Shown here piece by piece: positions 1 to 11,481 of a DNA stretch of 64,000 nt. Source of the DNA: Kingdonia uniflora (lineage: Eukaryota > Streptophyta > Magnoliopsida > Ranunculales > Circaeasteraceae); assembly GCA_014058105.1 (NCBI GenBank), contig JACGCM010002493.1, forward strand, positions 1,302,001 to 1,366,000, read 5' to 3'. The notes beneath the pieces were generated by a model. It ran no database searches, had not been told where the DNA came from, and saw nothing but the letters and a program-made list of their open reading frames with translations. The stretch's first letter is position 1; every line of letters begins with the position of its first letter. Position numbers and translations under genes: made by a program.

Positions 1-1017
1 TTTTATTATTATGGGAATGAACTAAGGATGGAAGATGGTTTAGTTGCACACAGAACAATATCTTGGTCCCAACTCTCAAGTCTCAACTAATAAGTTTGGC
101 TTTGATGGCCATGGGGACATCTCATCTACTTCATCGTAAGATATTGATAGTAACCCCCGGCTAAGGGTTCTGTATCCTTGACAGGACCTACATATCCAAG
201 ATCGACCCCATCGTACTACTAACATTATGAAGCAGATGAGATGTCGCAATTGCCACAAAAATATCACCCGTGATTCAAATATCTTTGGCTTTCTAGACCT
301 TGTTCAGAGGCTATTAGGTTTACAGGAGTTGTTTTAGTGCAGTAGGTTCTTGTTGGACAAATCACAATTTGTTGTTGCTATAGTTGGTAACAGGATCTGA
401 TAAAGGAACAAGTAGAATTTAAATTAATCAGAGGGGATCACAACGGTAATTGGTGAGACACACTGATTCTCTTTTCTGGTGAGACGTACCTGATGCCCAA
501 ATCTTATAACAATTCAAACCATTTACTTAAACCAGCTTGGTGCCATCTTGATGCATTTTATCATGTCTGTCCCAGACACTCTGGCCGCCCAGAGGGGTAA
601 AAAATGAAGCATACATAAAAATAAATCAAGAAACCAGAAACAGTTTGTATTGTATCTCTTGGTGTCTGTGGTGCACGTACAAAAACAAATCAGCAACCAA
701 ATGAAGTCACCTTCACTCATTTCTAAAGCTCTCTCTAGTCTATCTTTTGGGGTTGGTTATAAAAGATAAGGAATTTTTTTTAATTATCCGTCTATATTGA
801 CAAAAGGATACACTGAACCCCTCTCAAATGTTTTACAAAACCTGGCATTTTGAACTAAAATAACAATAATTATAACCAGCAGGAGAAGAAATACATTCCC
901 ACGGCTATGCATTCAGGGGAGGGGAAACAAAACCTGGCCGGTAGACCAGATGCTCGAGGTCAAACAAGATTGATTGATGCTTTGAAGTAGGATAATCAAT
1001 GTAGAGTAGAGCCACCG
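1..1017. other. 3' flank of the NIPA gene
   Basis: I see no coding region here. The stretch lies directly downstream of the minus-strand NIPA stop codon and probably holds its 3' UTR and terminator. The short open frames on the minus strand (76-267, 523-720) are low-complexity and resemble no family I know. Confidence 0.5.
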
Positions 1018-4000
1018 CTAGGAGTCCTGAGACCTGAGAGGAATGGCTTCAAGTGCATAACCATCCTCTTCGTCGGTTTGCTTAGATATGCGTGTTGACA
1101 TACCTGTATGTGCTGACAATTAGTAGATCCGTAGTTGGATTAGTAGAAAAGAATAATATTGGTGCAACGTACGAAAAAATTTAAGTAACATACCATCAGT
1201 CATGTCCTTTGTTTTGTGAAGAAGAAAAGTACCAGAAAGGATCGTCACAAACCCACACATCTCCGTGACAATTTGAGTAGGATTTTGTCGGTCCCAGTCC
1301 TGAATCAATTAAAGTTCTTTCATACACCAATCATGTCAAAATTTTATAGAATTCTCGAATGGAGCCAAAGTTCCACTAGTGTTTATAATCTTGGCTTAAA
1401 CTCGTTGTATAGGCATGTGACTTCAGAATTAAATATTTTGTATAGGCACACTTCACATTTTAGATTTGATGTTGATTATTCCTACAAAATCAGCCAAGTT
1501 GGTCCTGAGGCGGAGTTCTTGATGATGCAACAATATTCATTTATGGTTTCAAGATTCAATAATGGAATAATAGTTGAGAGGCTTCAATGGCATTTGAAAG
1601 AGACAGGAAAAGGGAGATTAAATGGTGAGGGAGGAAAGACTGTCTTTTTTTTTAAATGAAAATCGCCAATATTATATTAGGCAGAATGGGTACCTTGAAC
1701 ATGATCACACTAGCCAAAATGGTTAATGATGTAAACATCACATAATATATAGGCGATACGACAGCTGTGTTAAATGTATCAAGGGCCTGCAATTTCATAA
1801 CAGAAGATAAAAAAGACATTTTTATCAGCAAGACAATCAAAATCAAGCTCATAAATGACTAAAACTTGAAATGTAAATAGAATAATGTATCATACCATGC
1901 TACTGCTAGAAAGTGGCAAAGATGGCATCCATTAATAGTAACAAACAAAGGTCAAATGAAGATCTCCAAATAGAGGTCAGGATGAGTCGGATAATCAATC
2001 ATGAATACAAATACAGACAGGACATAAAGAAGTAGAAGAACACGATTAAATAGGCCAATTCCCTACTGTCACACCTGGGATCTACAAGCACACTTTTGAA
2101 GTCCTCCCTCTTCACTGCTAAGAGAGGTTTATCATAATAAGAAGGCTCTAGTGAAGAAAAGCCACTCTTAAAACTATCTCCTTTACACTCAAAGAACATT
2201 TGATCTACCCGCTCCCAAATGAACATGGACAACTATGAGAAAACGACCTCCTCCCTTTATTTAAAAATCAAAACAAAGCGATCTCGGAAGTATCCTGGGA
2301 ATTGTTCAAGGCATATCCAAATCATCACAAACTTCTAGGAACTGAAATTATTTATCCCTCGTTAGACTAAATTGAGACATAAGATAATGAATTGCTCACT
2401 ATACAACTCATGTAGAAATTAAATTAATATTTATCTATTCTAGATTGAGCAGATTATCCACTGTAGTCATGTCTTCTTCCATCCGTTTCTAAATGACAAT
2501 TTTAGGAGTTACAGCAGATCCACAAGGATCTCCATGAAGGACAAGAAGGATTTCATCGAAAAGGGGTCTTTTTGTTATAGCCCATTGAATTTGCATCTGA
2601 TTGAAGATAGAGTTATGAAAAATACTATGCAAACAAGGATGTCCATGAAGTTCAAGAAGGATCTTTTTGAAAAAGGATCCTTTATGTTATATAGCCCATT
2701 GTATGCCGCCGATTGAAGAGATGACAGATTGATGAAAAATACTATGCAAACAAGGATGTCCATGAAGATGAAGAAGGACTTTTTGAAAAAGGATACTCTA
2801 TGTTTACATAGCCCATTGTATTTGCCTCCGATTGAAGAGACGATAGATTGATGAAAAATACTATGTAAAATTCAAAAATGGCCCCAATCATTAAGCTTTC
2901 CAAATTAAACCACAAGCCCAACGATTACCACCTAAATCCTATAGTACGAAATTTTAGCAGACATTCAAAAAATAAAAACAGCTAACATCCTTTCAGTGAA
3001 CAATTACCACACAACAAATACTTTCAAAAAGCACCATTATCTTGAAATAGGCACCTTTTTAGTAGATATGAGTCATATGACATAAAATCAATGATTTTCC
3101 ACAAGTAGGGTAAACACAAAAGATTCCAAAAAAAACATATTTAATTACCTTGTTCAAATAGTTCATTTGAGTAATGACGCAGGTCAGTACCACAAAAACA
3201 AAAACCCATGTTTGGGGATAAATTAACTGATTTGTTCCAGAAAATGTTAACTTCAGAGCAATTCCAAGAGCTTTAACACTCATGACCTGTCAGATAGTAA
3301 CAAATTGCATGTAAAACACCCGTGTCGATTATGAGGAGAAAATATTATGAAAGGATTGTTATCAAATACTTACCGAGAGAGAACCCATAAGTGAACAAAC
3401 ACCAATGTAGACCATAATATGTGTTTGGCCATAGTGTGGGATGAAATGATATATAAGTACAAACACCCCTGCTATCACCAAAGCTGCATATAGAACAAAT
3501 GCTGCAAAAAAAAGAAAATATATATGTAAGACCCTGAAATCCGAATTGAAGGGGATCATGATGAATAAGAAGAGTAAAGTTATAGAAAGACAATCAGGAT
3601 GTATGAAAGTTAGTACAATAAGAGTACCTGGCTCTGTAGCAAGGTCCCATACTTCCTTCACCGACTCAATTTCACGCTCTTGAGGGGCATGTAAGACAAT
3701 TGTTGTTGACCCCACAACACAGAGAACACAACCAAGAATCCCAAAAATGTGTAGCTTCTCACGTAAAATTATATGTGCAAGTACTGCACTGCAAGACAAC
3801 ATGATTACTAGGAGTCTTATAACCCGTTATGGGAGAAAATATAATACAGAGTAAAGTACGACAAACTTTATACATACCTGATAATAATGCTAAGTGCACC
3901 AAGAGGAGTAACCAGAATAGCTGGTGCAAATGCATAAGCCGCAAAATTTGCAATTTCTCCAACAATCACTGTCCAATAGTGATGACCGTGTCATTATTAT

Positions 4001-5603
4001 TATCTCCGGAAAAAAAATGGCAAACCTCAAACTGCATTGACTAAGTGATATCTTGGCTCTTTAGGTAAAATTGGAGTTTTATCCTATTTTAACTCTTTGG
4101 GTTATTTGGAAAGAACCATGTATTTTGACGCATTTTTTATTGAAAAGAGATTCTCCTAAGAGCTACAGATACTGCTGATATAAGATCTTAAGAACAGCTA
4201 AAATGCTGCGCCACTTTTGTTTTTCTTTTTCTATCTTGCATATTTATTCTGTTATATCTTTTCCAGCTAATAAAGCTAGTAGAACCTATGAGAATAAGTT
4301 TGTAGGCACATAATCACCTTTATCTACTATCAGGCAAAAAAAAAAAAAAAACCTTTATTAACTAGTATACCATCATGTGGTGGGGCCCGGCCTTCAATTT
4401 CTTTTGGTATACATTTGTGTGCAACTCATTAGGTTTTAAATTGTTTTACTCTCATAAGTAGTTTGAATACTGAAGGAAATAAGATGATTCAGGAGTCGCA
4501 TCTAACAAGAAGTCCTCAAACAATAAACTCCTAGGACTACTACTCACATTCCCCCTACTTTCAAAATAGCATCCCTATTTGTTTTCTCCAATAATCTTTC
4601 CAGTCTCCTACAATTTCTCGTTAGATGAAGTAAAATGGAGAGATGTTAGACAATAAATTTAAGGTGTCAATATCTGGATGGAATTAAATTCTCATAACTG
4701 CCCAAAGCATTTACCAAGGAAATTGATTGATTTATCATAAAAAACCGGTAAGTATTCTTCAAGAGAAGGTTAAGACAGGAAAGCCAAACCGCCATACTAC
4801 ATTTGAGATGGCATTTAATTCAGAGTGACAGTCAGATAAGTAGATGAACATTGTAAATAAGACTCGTGATACTGACATTTTATTTATTTTTTCTTTGATG
4901 AATAATTATGTCTTCACTTCCTAAAAAGGCAATAGAGGTAGCTAAAGTATTGATTCAACTAAATCCTTTTCATTATTCAAGACACAAACCACTGAATTTC
5001 ATTCAAACAATAAGAGAACTTACTAGTTGTCATGCCTGCCCACCAAAGTGGCTCATACAAGTAAGAATAGCCTCCAACTCCTGTAAAGTGAACTGTTTAA
5101 TACAACGAAACAAGAAAGCAGAAAGTAATGCATACAAAAAAGAAATTGTGCATTTATATTTAGGCATTGTAAAAATATTTGATGTGGATAGATACCACAT
5201 TAACTAAGTTGCTTATTCTCCATGATTTATTTCCCAATTTTCTCATTACACGGCAAATAGTGTGTCTTAAGCGCTCTTACATCTGATTATTGAATGAGAT
5301 ATATTTATGGCCTCCTTAGAAGACTGTCTTTACTAATATTTAAGCACAAATACTGAAAATGTCCTTAGTGTCGATTCAACATTTGAATTTCAAAATGAAG
5401 CAATAAACCCTAAACACAAGAAATTGAAAATGTTTACCTGCCCTAACTCCAGAAGCACCAGCCTTCTTCAACCCCTTCTTCTTGACAATGAAGCTGGCAC
5501 CGATAAACAAACTCGACGATAACGCTAAAACTAAACCCTTGATGTTATCTGAAGACATGCCTTTATATGAGAGCATCCAACTATGTGAGCTCTCCGTCGC
5601 CAT
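1018..5603 (-). CDS. NIPA-type magnesium transporter (DUF803), 9 exons, 341 aa
   Basis: Membrane transporter of the NIPA family, whose plant members are annotated as probable magnesium transporters of the plasma membrane or endosomes. The nine exons on the minus strand are 5603-5438, 5080-5024, 3968-3878, 3788-3628, 3501-3374, 3286-3149, 1786-1694, 1299-1194 and 1103-1018. All junctions are GT-AG, and joined they give 342 codons with no internal stop, the usual family length. The start is the ATG at 5601-5603, giving [20 protein letters not shown]. The first membrane segment carries the family pattern [21 protein letters not shown]. Later exons hold further hydrophobic segments (for example [19 protein letters not shown] and [12 protein letters not shown]). 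The C-terminus is a hydrophilic tail with an [12 protein letters not shown] motif typical of plant NIPAs. Intron 6 (1787-3148) contains a tandem repeat. No lesion is visible. The family call is firm; the metal specificity is inferred from the family. Confidence 0.93.
2533..2871. repeat. three-unit tandem repeat of about 111-117 bp
   Basis: Units begin at about 2533, 2644 and 2761, each with the phrase catgaag. Each unit runs through a (g)tttttgaaaaagga-like core, tagcccattg and gatgaaaaatactatg. Units two and three are closest to each other. The array lies wholly in intron 6 of the NIPA gene. Short open frames over it are a by-product of the repeat. Confidence 0.85.
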
Positions 5604-7136
5604 GACAACAACAACAACTGCTTACACTTAGATTCTGTTGTTGTTGTTACAAGATCGACGGAACCCATTTCATCATCAACATAGTGTGATTGTTGTACTC
5701 CAATTTCATCAGTTAGTTCTCATCCACCGCCATTGGAGTGAGAGAGAATAGACGGTCAGGATTCAATGTAGTTGCTTCTAGAGATGCTTGTTTGAAGATC
5801 TGTCGGTGTGTGAGAGAGAGAGAGAGAATTGCAGATCGAGAGAGAGAGAAGTGTGCGTAAATAATGAAGCTGGTTTGGATGTAAATACGGTGGGTTTGAT
5901 TTATTTATTTTTTTGCTTTTTCTTTTATCAAGAAAGGGAGTTTAGTTTTATGTTTTACCACAAAAAGAAACGAGGGTTTACATCAAACTCTATATTCTCT
6001 CCCAAGTAAAGTCCTCCGGCAAGCCCGAAAGCCTCGGAAATTAATTTCAAAGAGATGCAATGAAAAGGGCGAATCAAAGATAGACGGATGCGAAAAGGAA
6101 ATCAATGTACATTGAAATAGTGTTGTTGTGCTAAAACGTGAAATGTTATAGCATCTACCGTGGACATTGCATTTTGTTAGTTAATATCTCTACTAATTAA
6201 AAAAACTCAATATTTGATTTGACGCACAGCCGTACAAGGAGTTGTCGATGAGGAGTGGATGAAAGGCCTAATATGATGTTAACAAAAAAAAGGACAAAAT
6301 AATAGATCATGCCGTTGATTACAAACTTAATATAAGCCCTCTATTCACATTAAAATACGTTTCTCGAGACACAACCTTATATAAAGTTTAATTAAAACCT
6401 AATTTTCCCCTCTTCTCACTTCACCTCCTCTACTCTTCTCCATACGTTGGTTTATATCTTTCATATCCCCGTCCCCAAATGTAATGCACAATTGCTCTTG
6501 CAATACCCGAAATCTGTCGTCTATCACTGTAATGGCTGCATAAACCATTGCGGCTTGTTAAGGGAATTAAATTCAGTGTCTTCTTAGCTCCAATATACTT
6601 AGGAAGTGAAGCAGCTAGGTAACCCAGATTTCATTCATACTTGTGACATCAAATATAGCCTTTCGTTACAGTGTCTATCGGTATCGCAATTCAGAATTAA
6701 CTATATACTGTACGCAAGAACATTTTTACCATGATCTCAGTTACTAGGCTTCAGCTATAATCCAACCAACAGCTAGACAAACACATCTTTAAGACTAACC
6801 AGACAATGTTGTCCACCCAACAAATCAAAATCTTAAAAGGAAAAGTTTTAAGGATTGGATGCCCTTTCAGAACCGCTACTAACTTTTAAACTTGCCAATC
6901 TGTAATATTAATATTTGAAAGAAAAAATGATCTTCAAAAATGTGCTTCTTCATACAATCTTCGCTGCACTTAAAGTGGCCAGATATTGGTTTGCTCGGCT
7001 CCTGGACCAAATAGGCTTACCCTTTGAGCGCCAAGACTTTTTCCCAGAGCTTCAACAACAAGATGAACAGATCCTAACAGAGCAATCTCAAACAATAGGA
7101 AAACCTAGATAAGGCATTTACTGATGATCACATAGA
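5604..7136. other. intergenic: NIPA promoter side and E2 3' side
   Basis: No gene is supported here. The NIPA-proximal part contains CAA/TTG-rich stretches at about 5607-5650 and GA-rich microsatellite runs just upstream, which suit a 5' UTR or promoter. The distal part (about 6500-7136) probably holds the E2 3' UTR. The small plus-strand frames at 5788-6009 and 6915-7112 look fortuitous. Confidence 0.5.
5812..5849. repeat. (GA)n microsatellite, interrupted
   Basis: Two GA runs (about 5812-5827 and 5838-5849) are separated by a short spacer. They lie about 210 bp upstream of the NIPA start codon, so they read as CT runs in the gene's own orientation, which is common in plant core promoters and 5' UTRs. 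Confidence 0.85.
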
Positions 7137-10100
7137 CTAGAAGGTGAGATCTTTCGGGTCTTCAATAATCTTGGCTAGAGTTTGCAAGAAGGTTGCGAGA
7201 TCGGCACCGTATATAACACGATGATCTGCCGTAACATTTACCTGGAAGAGAAATCGAGATCCCATTTAGAAACTTTGCAGAATTGTAGTTTTTCCAGTAT
7301 AAAGAACATGACATCCCCCTTACCTGCATCTGGCTTTTCATACCAATTCGACCATCCTTAGTAGCAACTACAGTAGGCTGAGATGCTCCAACAGCCATGA
7401 TTGCACCCTTCAACATTCCAATCAAATCAGAGGTGAGATTTTAGTTGTCGATGACTCAATTCTAATTCTTTCTTACACTTGATTGATGAAGGATAAGGTG
7501 ATGACTCAATTCTAATTCTTTCTTACACTTGATTAGATAAGGTACAAGAGTTTGATCACTTACAGTCCCAGGAGGAAGAATAGCATCAAAACGATCCACA
7601 CCAAACATCCCAAGGTTGGACAGAGTAAATGTACCTGCAAAAGGAAACAAACAAGCATCAAGAGAATAATACAGATAACATGTATTCCATTTAAAGACAA
7701 CAGAATTTTGCAGGGCAACAAGTTATCAAGGAATCTCCTAACAATTATTTTTAAAGACTTCAAGCCTCCTAACCATTACCGACAACCAGAACTATTAAGG
7801 AATTAGAAGACTAGAGGTTGGAGGTCAACCAAATGAAGACATGAATTTTTATGATCAGTGAATTAGTATATGAAAACACTATGCATATATAACTGATCTT
7901 AAGTCTGAACTCCGAAGCCACTTCAATATACATAAAAACTGAAGCAAGCTGCAAATGGAAGATAATTCGAAAAAAAAATTATACTAAAAAATCAATATTT
8001 TTTATACTGTTTGACTTGATAATCCGAAATATTTCCTTTCTGCAAAATATAGTTTAGTCACCATATTATTTATCAACCAAAAAAACAAAAAAAAATGATA
8101 GCCAATCGCGAAAACAGAGTTGACATATGGACAATAGCACTTGCACACCAACCTGAAAAACTTATATGCCAAAACAGTATTATAGTATACCTGAACTAAT
8201 TGGAAGAGAGATAAGAGAATAGACGCATAGCGTATTAATTATCTAGAAGGAAGTAGGCATGTACCTGTGGTGTATTCATGAGGTTGCAACTGCTTTGCCC
8301 GAGCCTTATCTACTAACTCTTTCCATTTCCTAGATAGCGAGTAGATGTCAACCTACAGCTCCATGTAATAAAAGGTCACTTACACACTAAATATAAGCAG
8401 AATTCGGGAATTTAGCAAAATCAGATCGAGTAGACATTTTTTTTTTATGAATAGAACAAGTAAACTTTTCTTTCGTAAAACCAAATGTCTAGAACCCAAG
8501 CAGCCATATAAATCAATAGAAATTACCTTGTCAGCATCCGCAAGAACTGGAGTAATTAGACCGCCATCAATAGCTACGGCAACTGCAATGTTAATACTAC
8601 TGTTGTATGTAAAGCTCTTCCCATCTCTACAGCTAGAATTCACAGCTGGGTGTTTAGCCAGTGCAAGTGCAGTCGCCTTTGCAAGCAAAGCAGTCATTGT
8701 CACCCCCTTCGACTTAATCTGAATTGTTATCGAAATCATTAAAAAAGAGAAAAACGAAATGCAATATAATTCAACAAAATGCAATTCATGAAAGAAAAAA
8801 AAAACATTGTCAACTTTATTTTGGAGGTTGTAAGATAATATATGAAAATACTCTATCACCTTTACAAACATGACATTTTACCAGCGAAACAAAAGACAGA
8901 ATCCTAACTTCCTCGTAGTCGGTTTACTCGCAGTCATAACATAGAAGTTTCTCTAAAAGATGTTAAACCAACAAATATATAAGCTTAAGATCTCAATTTT
9001 GGTGAGGTTGATCTCATCACCAAGACTATCATACCAAAATATTGACAATTGTACAAGGAGTGTCCCAATCAACCTTCACTGAAAGAATTTAGCATTAAGC
9101 CAATTACTTTGTACCGTAAAGTTCAGTTACATTTTTCATATTCAAATTGGTTAAATATTTAGACAAATGTGATCTTCATGATGAAAAAACCATCTACATC
9201 GAAAGTAAAACCTAGATGAAGACAACCAGCATGTTTTGTGGAAACCCAAGGAGAAGGAAAACCATTAAATAGGAAACGGCCTTAGTCATCTCCATATTTT
9301 CTTCCCTTCCTGTTTTAATTTGTCACTGAATTGCCTTTCCACTATATGTTAACTCTCTGCAGATTTTCTATTGCATCAATCTTAGCTTCTTTCACTGTAA
9401 CAACCAGCATGTTTTGCAGTTTTTCCACTCAGAATTTCCATCTTTTTTTCCTTTATCATGAGTTCGACACTTCTAGTTGAGGGTTCTTGGTCGCCAGCTG
9501 TAATGTTAACCTCATGAGTTTTTCTCCATTTTTTTTACACAGTTTTTGATATCTATGCTTTCTCTCCCTCACTGTATATCCTCTCCAAATTTTCACAATC
9601 CAAATATTCCCTATTCTAGTCTTCGATCGCTTGATTTTCTCTTCCAAATTTCCTCTTTCTGGATTCTCTCTCCCAATTTTTATTTCTTGGATTTACATTC
9701 TCTGGCATGGTTTAGTCTCTAGATTCTCTAACAAGAATTTTGATACAGCTACGTTTTCAAGATTTTGTATTTCTAAATTTTCTCCCTAGATTCTCTTAAA
9801 AAAAATTATACAGATACATTCAATCTTTGACTTTTGTAACAATACATGTTCCTTTTCTCTAGTTCTTCCTTTCCGGAGCTCGATTTTGAGTGGAGGGTTT
9901 AAGAAAGAGCAAAAAGAAAGTCAACTTCTAAAAAAGTAATTCAATTTTACTCGACGAGAAAACAAAAAACAAGTTAGTATAATCTGATACCCATTCAACT
10001 GAAGGCTCATAAACACTAGAATAATTTATCCTATGGTTCTTATACTAATCTAATAGAGTATAAATCTCAAAGTTACTAAAGCATTGAACATATATATGCA

Positions 10101-10953
10101 TGATTATTACCTTCTTGTAGAGAGCATCAAGAGCATCAGTAGTAATTGTGTACCCAACTCTAAACGTCGGCACACTCAAGCTCTCGATCATATTCCTACT
10201 AACAGCACCCTGCATTGCCGTAAACGGAACCGTACTCCCAAGTTCAACACTTGGTGTGCCACTCCCACTACCAACAGCAGCAGCTGCAGCTGGAGCAGGA
10301 GCAGGAGCAGGAGCTGGAGCTGAAACAAAAGCCTCGACATCCTTTGCAATAATTCTCCCCATTGGACCACTCCCAGCCACCAAACCCAATTCAACCTTCA
10401 GTTCCTTGGCAAGCTTCTTCGCATAAGGTGACGCCACAATCCTCTTCCCCCCTTCCGACGCTGGATGCGCCGCCGAAAAACCCACATTACTCACCACCGC
10501 CTTAATCGGCACCACCGGCGCTACCTCCACAGGCTTCTCCACCGCAGCTACAGGTGGCGGTGCACTTGAATTAGCAGCCTTGGACCGCGCCTCCTCAATC
10601 TCCTCCTCCGACTCAGCCAAGAACGCAATCGCGGATCCAACCGCAGCAACACCGCCTTCCTCAACCATAATAGCAGCCAAATACCCATCGTAAAACGTTT
10701 CGACATCCATATCGGCTTTATCGGACTCAACAACAACAACACTCTCACCTTTGGACAACTTATCGCCCTCCGATTTGACCCACGACACAATCTTCCCCTC
10801 TGTCATGGTGGAACTCAATGCAGGCATGAAGATCTCTCGGATCTTAGCACAAATCATGGTTTTGTTATTATTGGTTCTTTGATTTGAAGGGTTAGGGTTT
10901 TTGAGGAGAGTTGAGTGAGTGAAGGAGGTTGAGAGGTGAAGTAAACTTGACAT
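7137..10953 (-). CDS. EMB3003: plastid pyruvate dehydrogenase E2 (dihydrolipoyllysine acetyltransferase), EMB3003/LTA3 type
   Basis: E2 core subunit of the plastid pyruvate dehydrogenase complex. It transfers acetyl groups from the lipoyl arm to CoA, supplying acetyl-CoA for fatty acid synthesis in the stroma. Exons are 10953-10111, 8718-8527, 8352-8265, 7634-7564, 7407-7324 and 7241-7137, giving 461 codons with stop and all GT-AG. Residues 1-36 are Ser/Thr/Asn-rich and suit a transit peptide. A lipoyl domain spans about 38-113, with lipoyl Lys79 in ESDKADM. The E3/E1-binding domain is at about 172-208 (VASPYAKKLAKEL), and an Ala-Pro linker at 212-227 is encoded by a GC-rich repeat. The acetyltransferase domain ends with the catalytic motif DHRVIYGAD (His433). 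The wording IKSKGVTMTALLAKAT and EGGKRIVASPYAKK fits the At1g34430 (EMB3003) type better than LTA2; this is from memory. The gene looks intact. Confidence 0.95.
7446..7536. repeat. short tandem duplication, about 50 bp
   Basis: A block beginning gatgactcaattctaattc appears twice, at about 7449 and 7500, almost identical. It lies in intron 4 of the E2 gene, between the exons ending at 7564 and starting at 7407, and leaves coding sequence untouched. Confidence 0.8.
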
Positions 10954-11481
10954 TTTTTAAATTTAGGAAATTAGGGATTTAGTTTTGAGGAGAAGAAATG
11001 GAGGTTTTAGTTCAAGGTTGAAGGTTGCTACTCTCTCGAGTTCATCGAAATAAGACGGAGGTTTCAACTTCTCAACAACTAACTGCCAGGTGTTCTTGTG
11101 TCTTTGTTTGAATACATAAGGGTGTTTTGGGGATTTAATAATAGTATGTCGTTGTCGTTGTCGTTGCCGCTGCCGTTGCAATCAGACATTTCTTTAAATA
11201 ATTGTCTCAAGCTGCAGTTACTTCAGCCTTTGTAATGCTCACACTGTTCTCTTTGGTAACTGTCCAGAAGTGCGACTTTGTTCCTCAAACATTTCTGTGC
11301 ACGTAGTCATTATGACAGAGATGTGATTCCAGACTAGTAATACATTTGCTGGTATCACCTACTCCAACTATTAGAGCAACATAGCAGAAAAATGACCATA
11401 ACAGATAACAATAGTTGGAAATGACCATAACACAATTAATTGTAAACTAAAGAGCGCCTCATTTTTGCCAGTTATTGCAGC
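10954..11481. other. intergenic between E2 start and exonuclease stop
   Basis: This 528-bp spacer must hold the E2 promoter and the 3' UTR of the upstream exonuclease gene. At 11148-11179 there is an imperfect gttgtc-type hexamer run. I see no other feature. Confidence 0.5.

Noticed and set aside
1216..1659. 147-codon plus-strand frame opposite NIPA exon 8
   Set aside because: It runs across an exon and introns of the NIPA gene on the opposite strand and shows no family wording.
5604..5650. CAA-rich / TTG-rich inverted stretch considered as a terminator hairpin
   Set aside because: It lies at the 5' end of the NIPA gene and is simple-sequence; a terminator makes no sense there.
10084..10426. 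Plus-strand frames rich in Ser/Arg or Ala/Gly opposite E2 exon 1
   Set aside because: They are the other strand of the Ala-Pro linker code of the E2 protein; the composition comes from the repeat.
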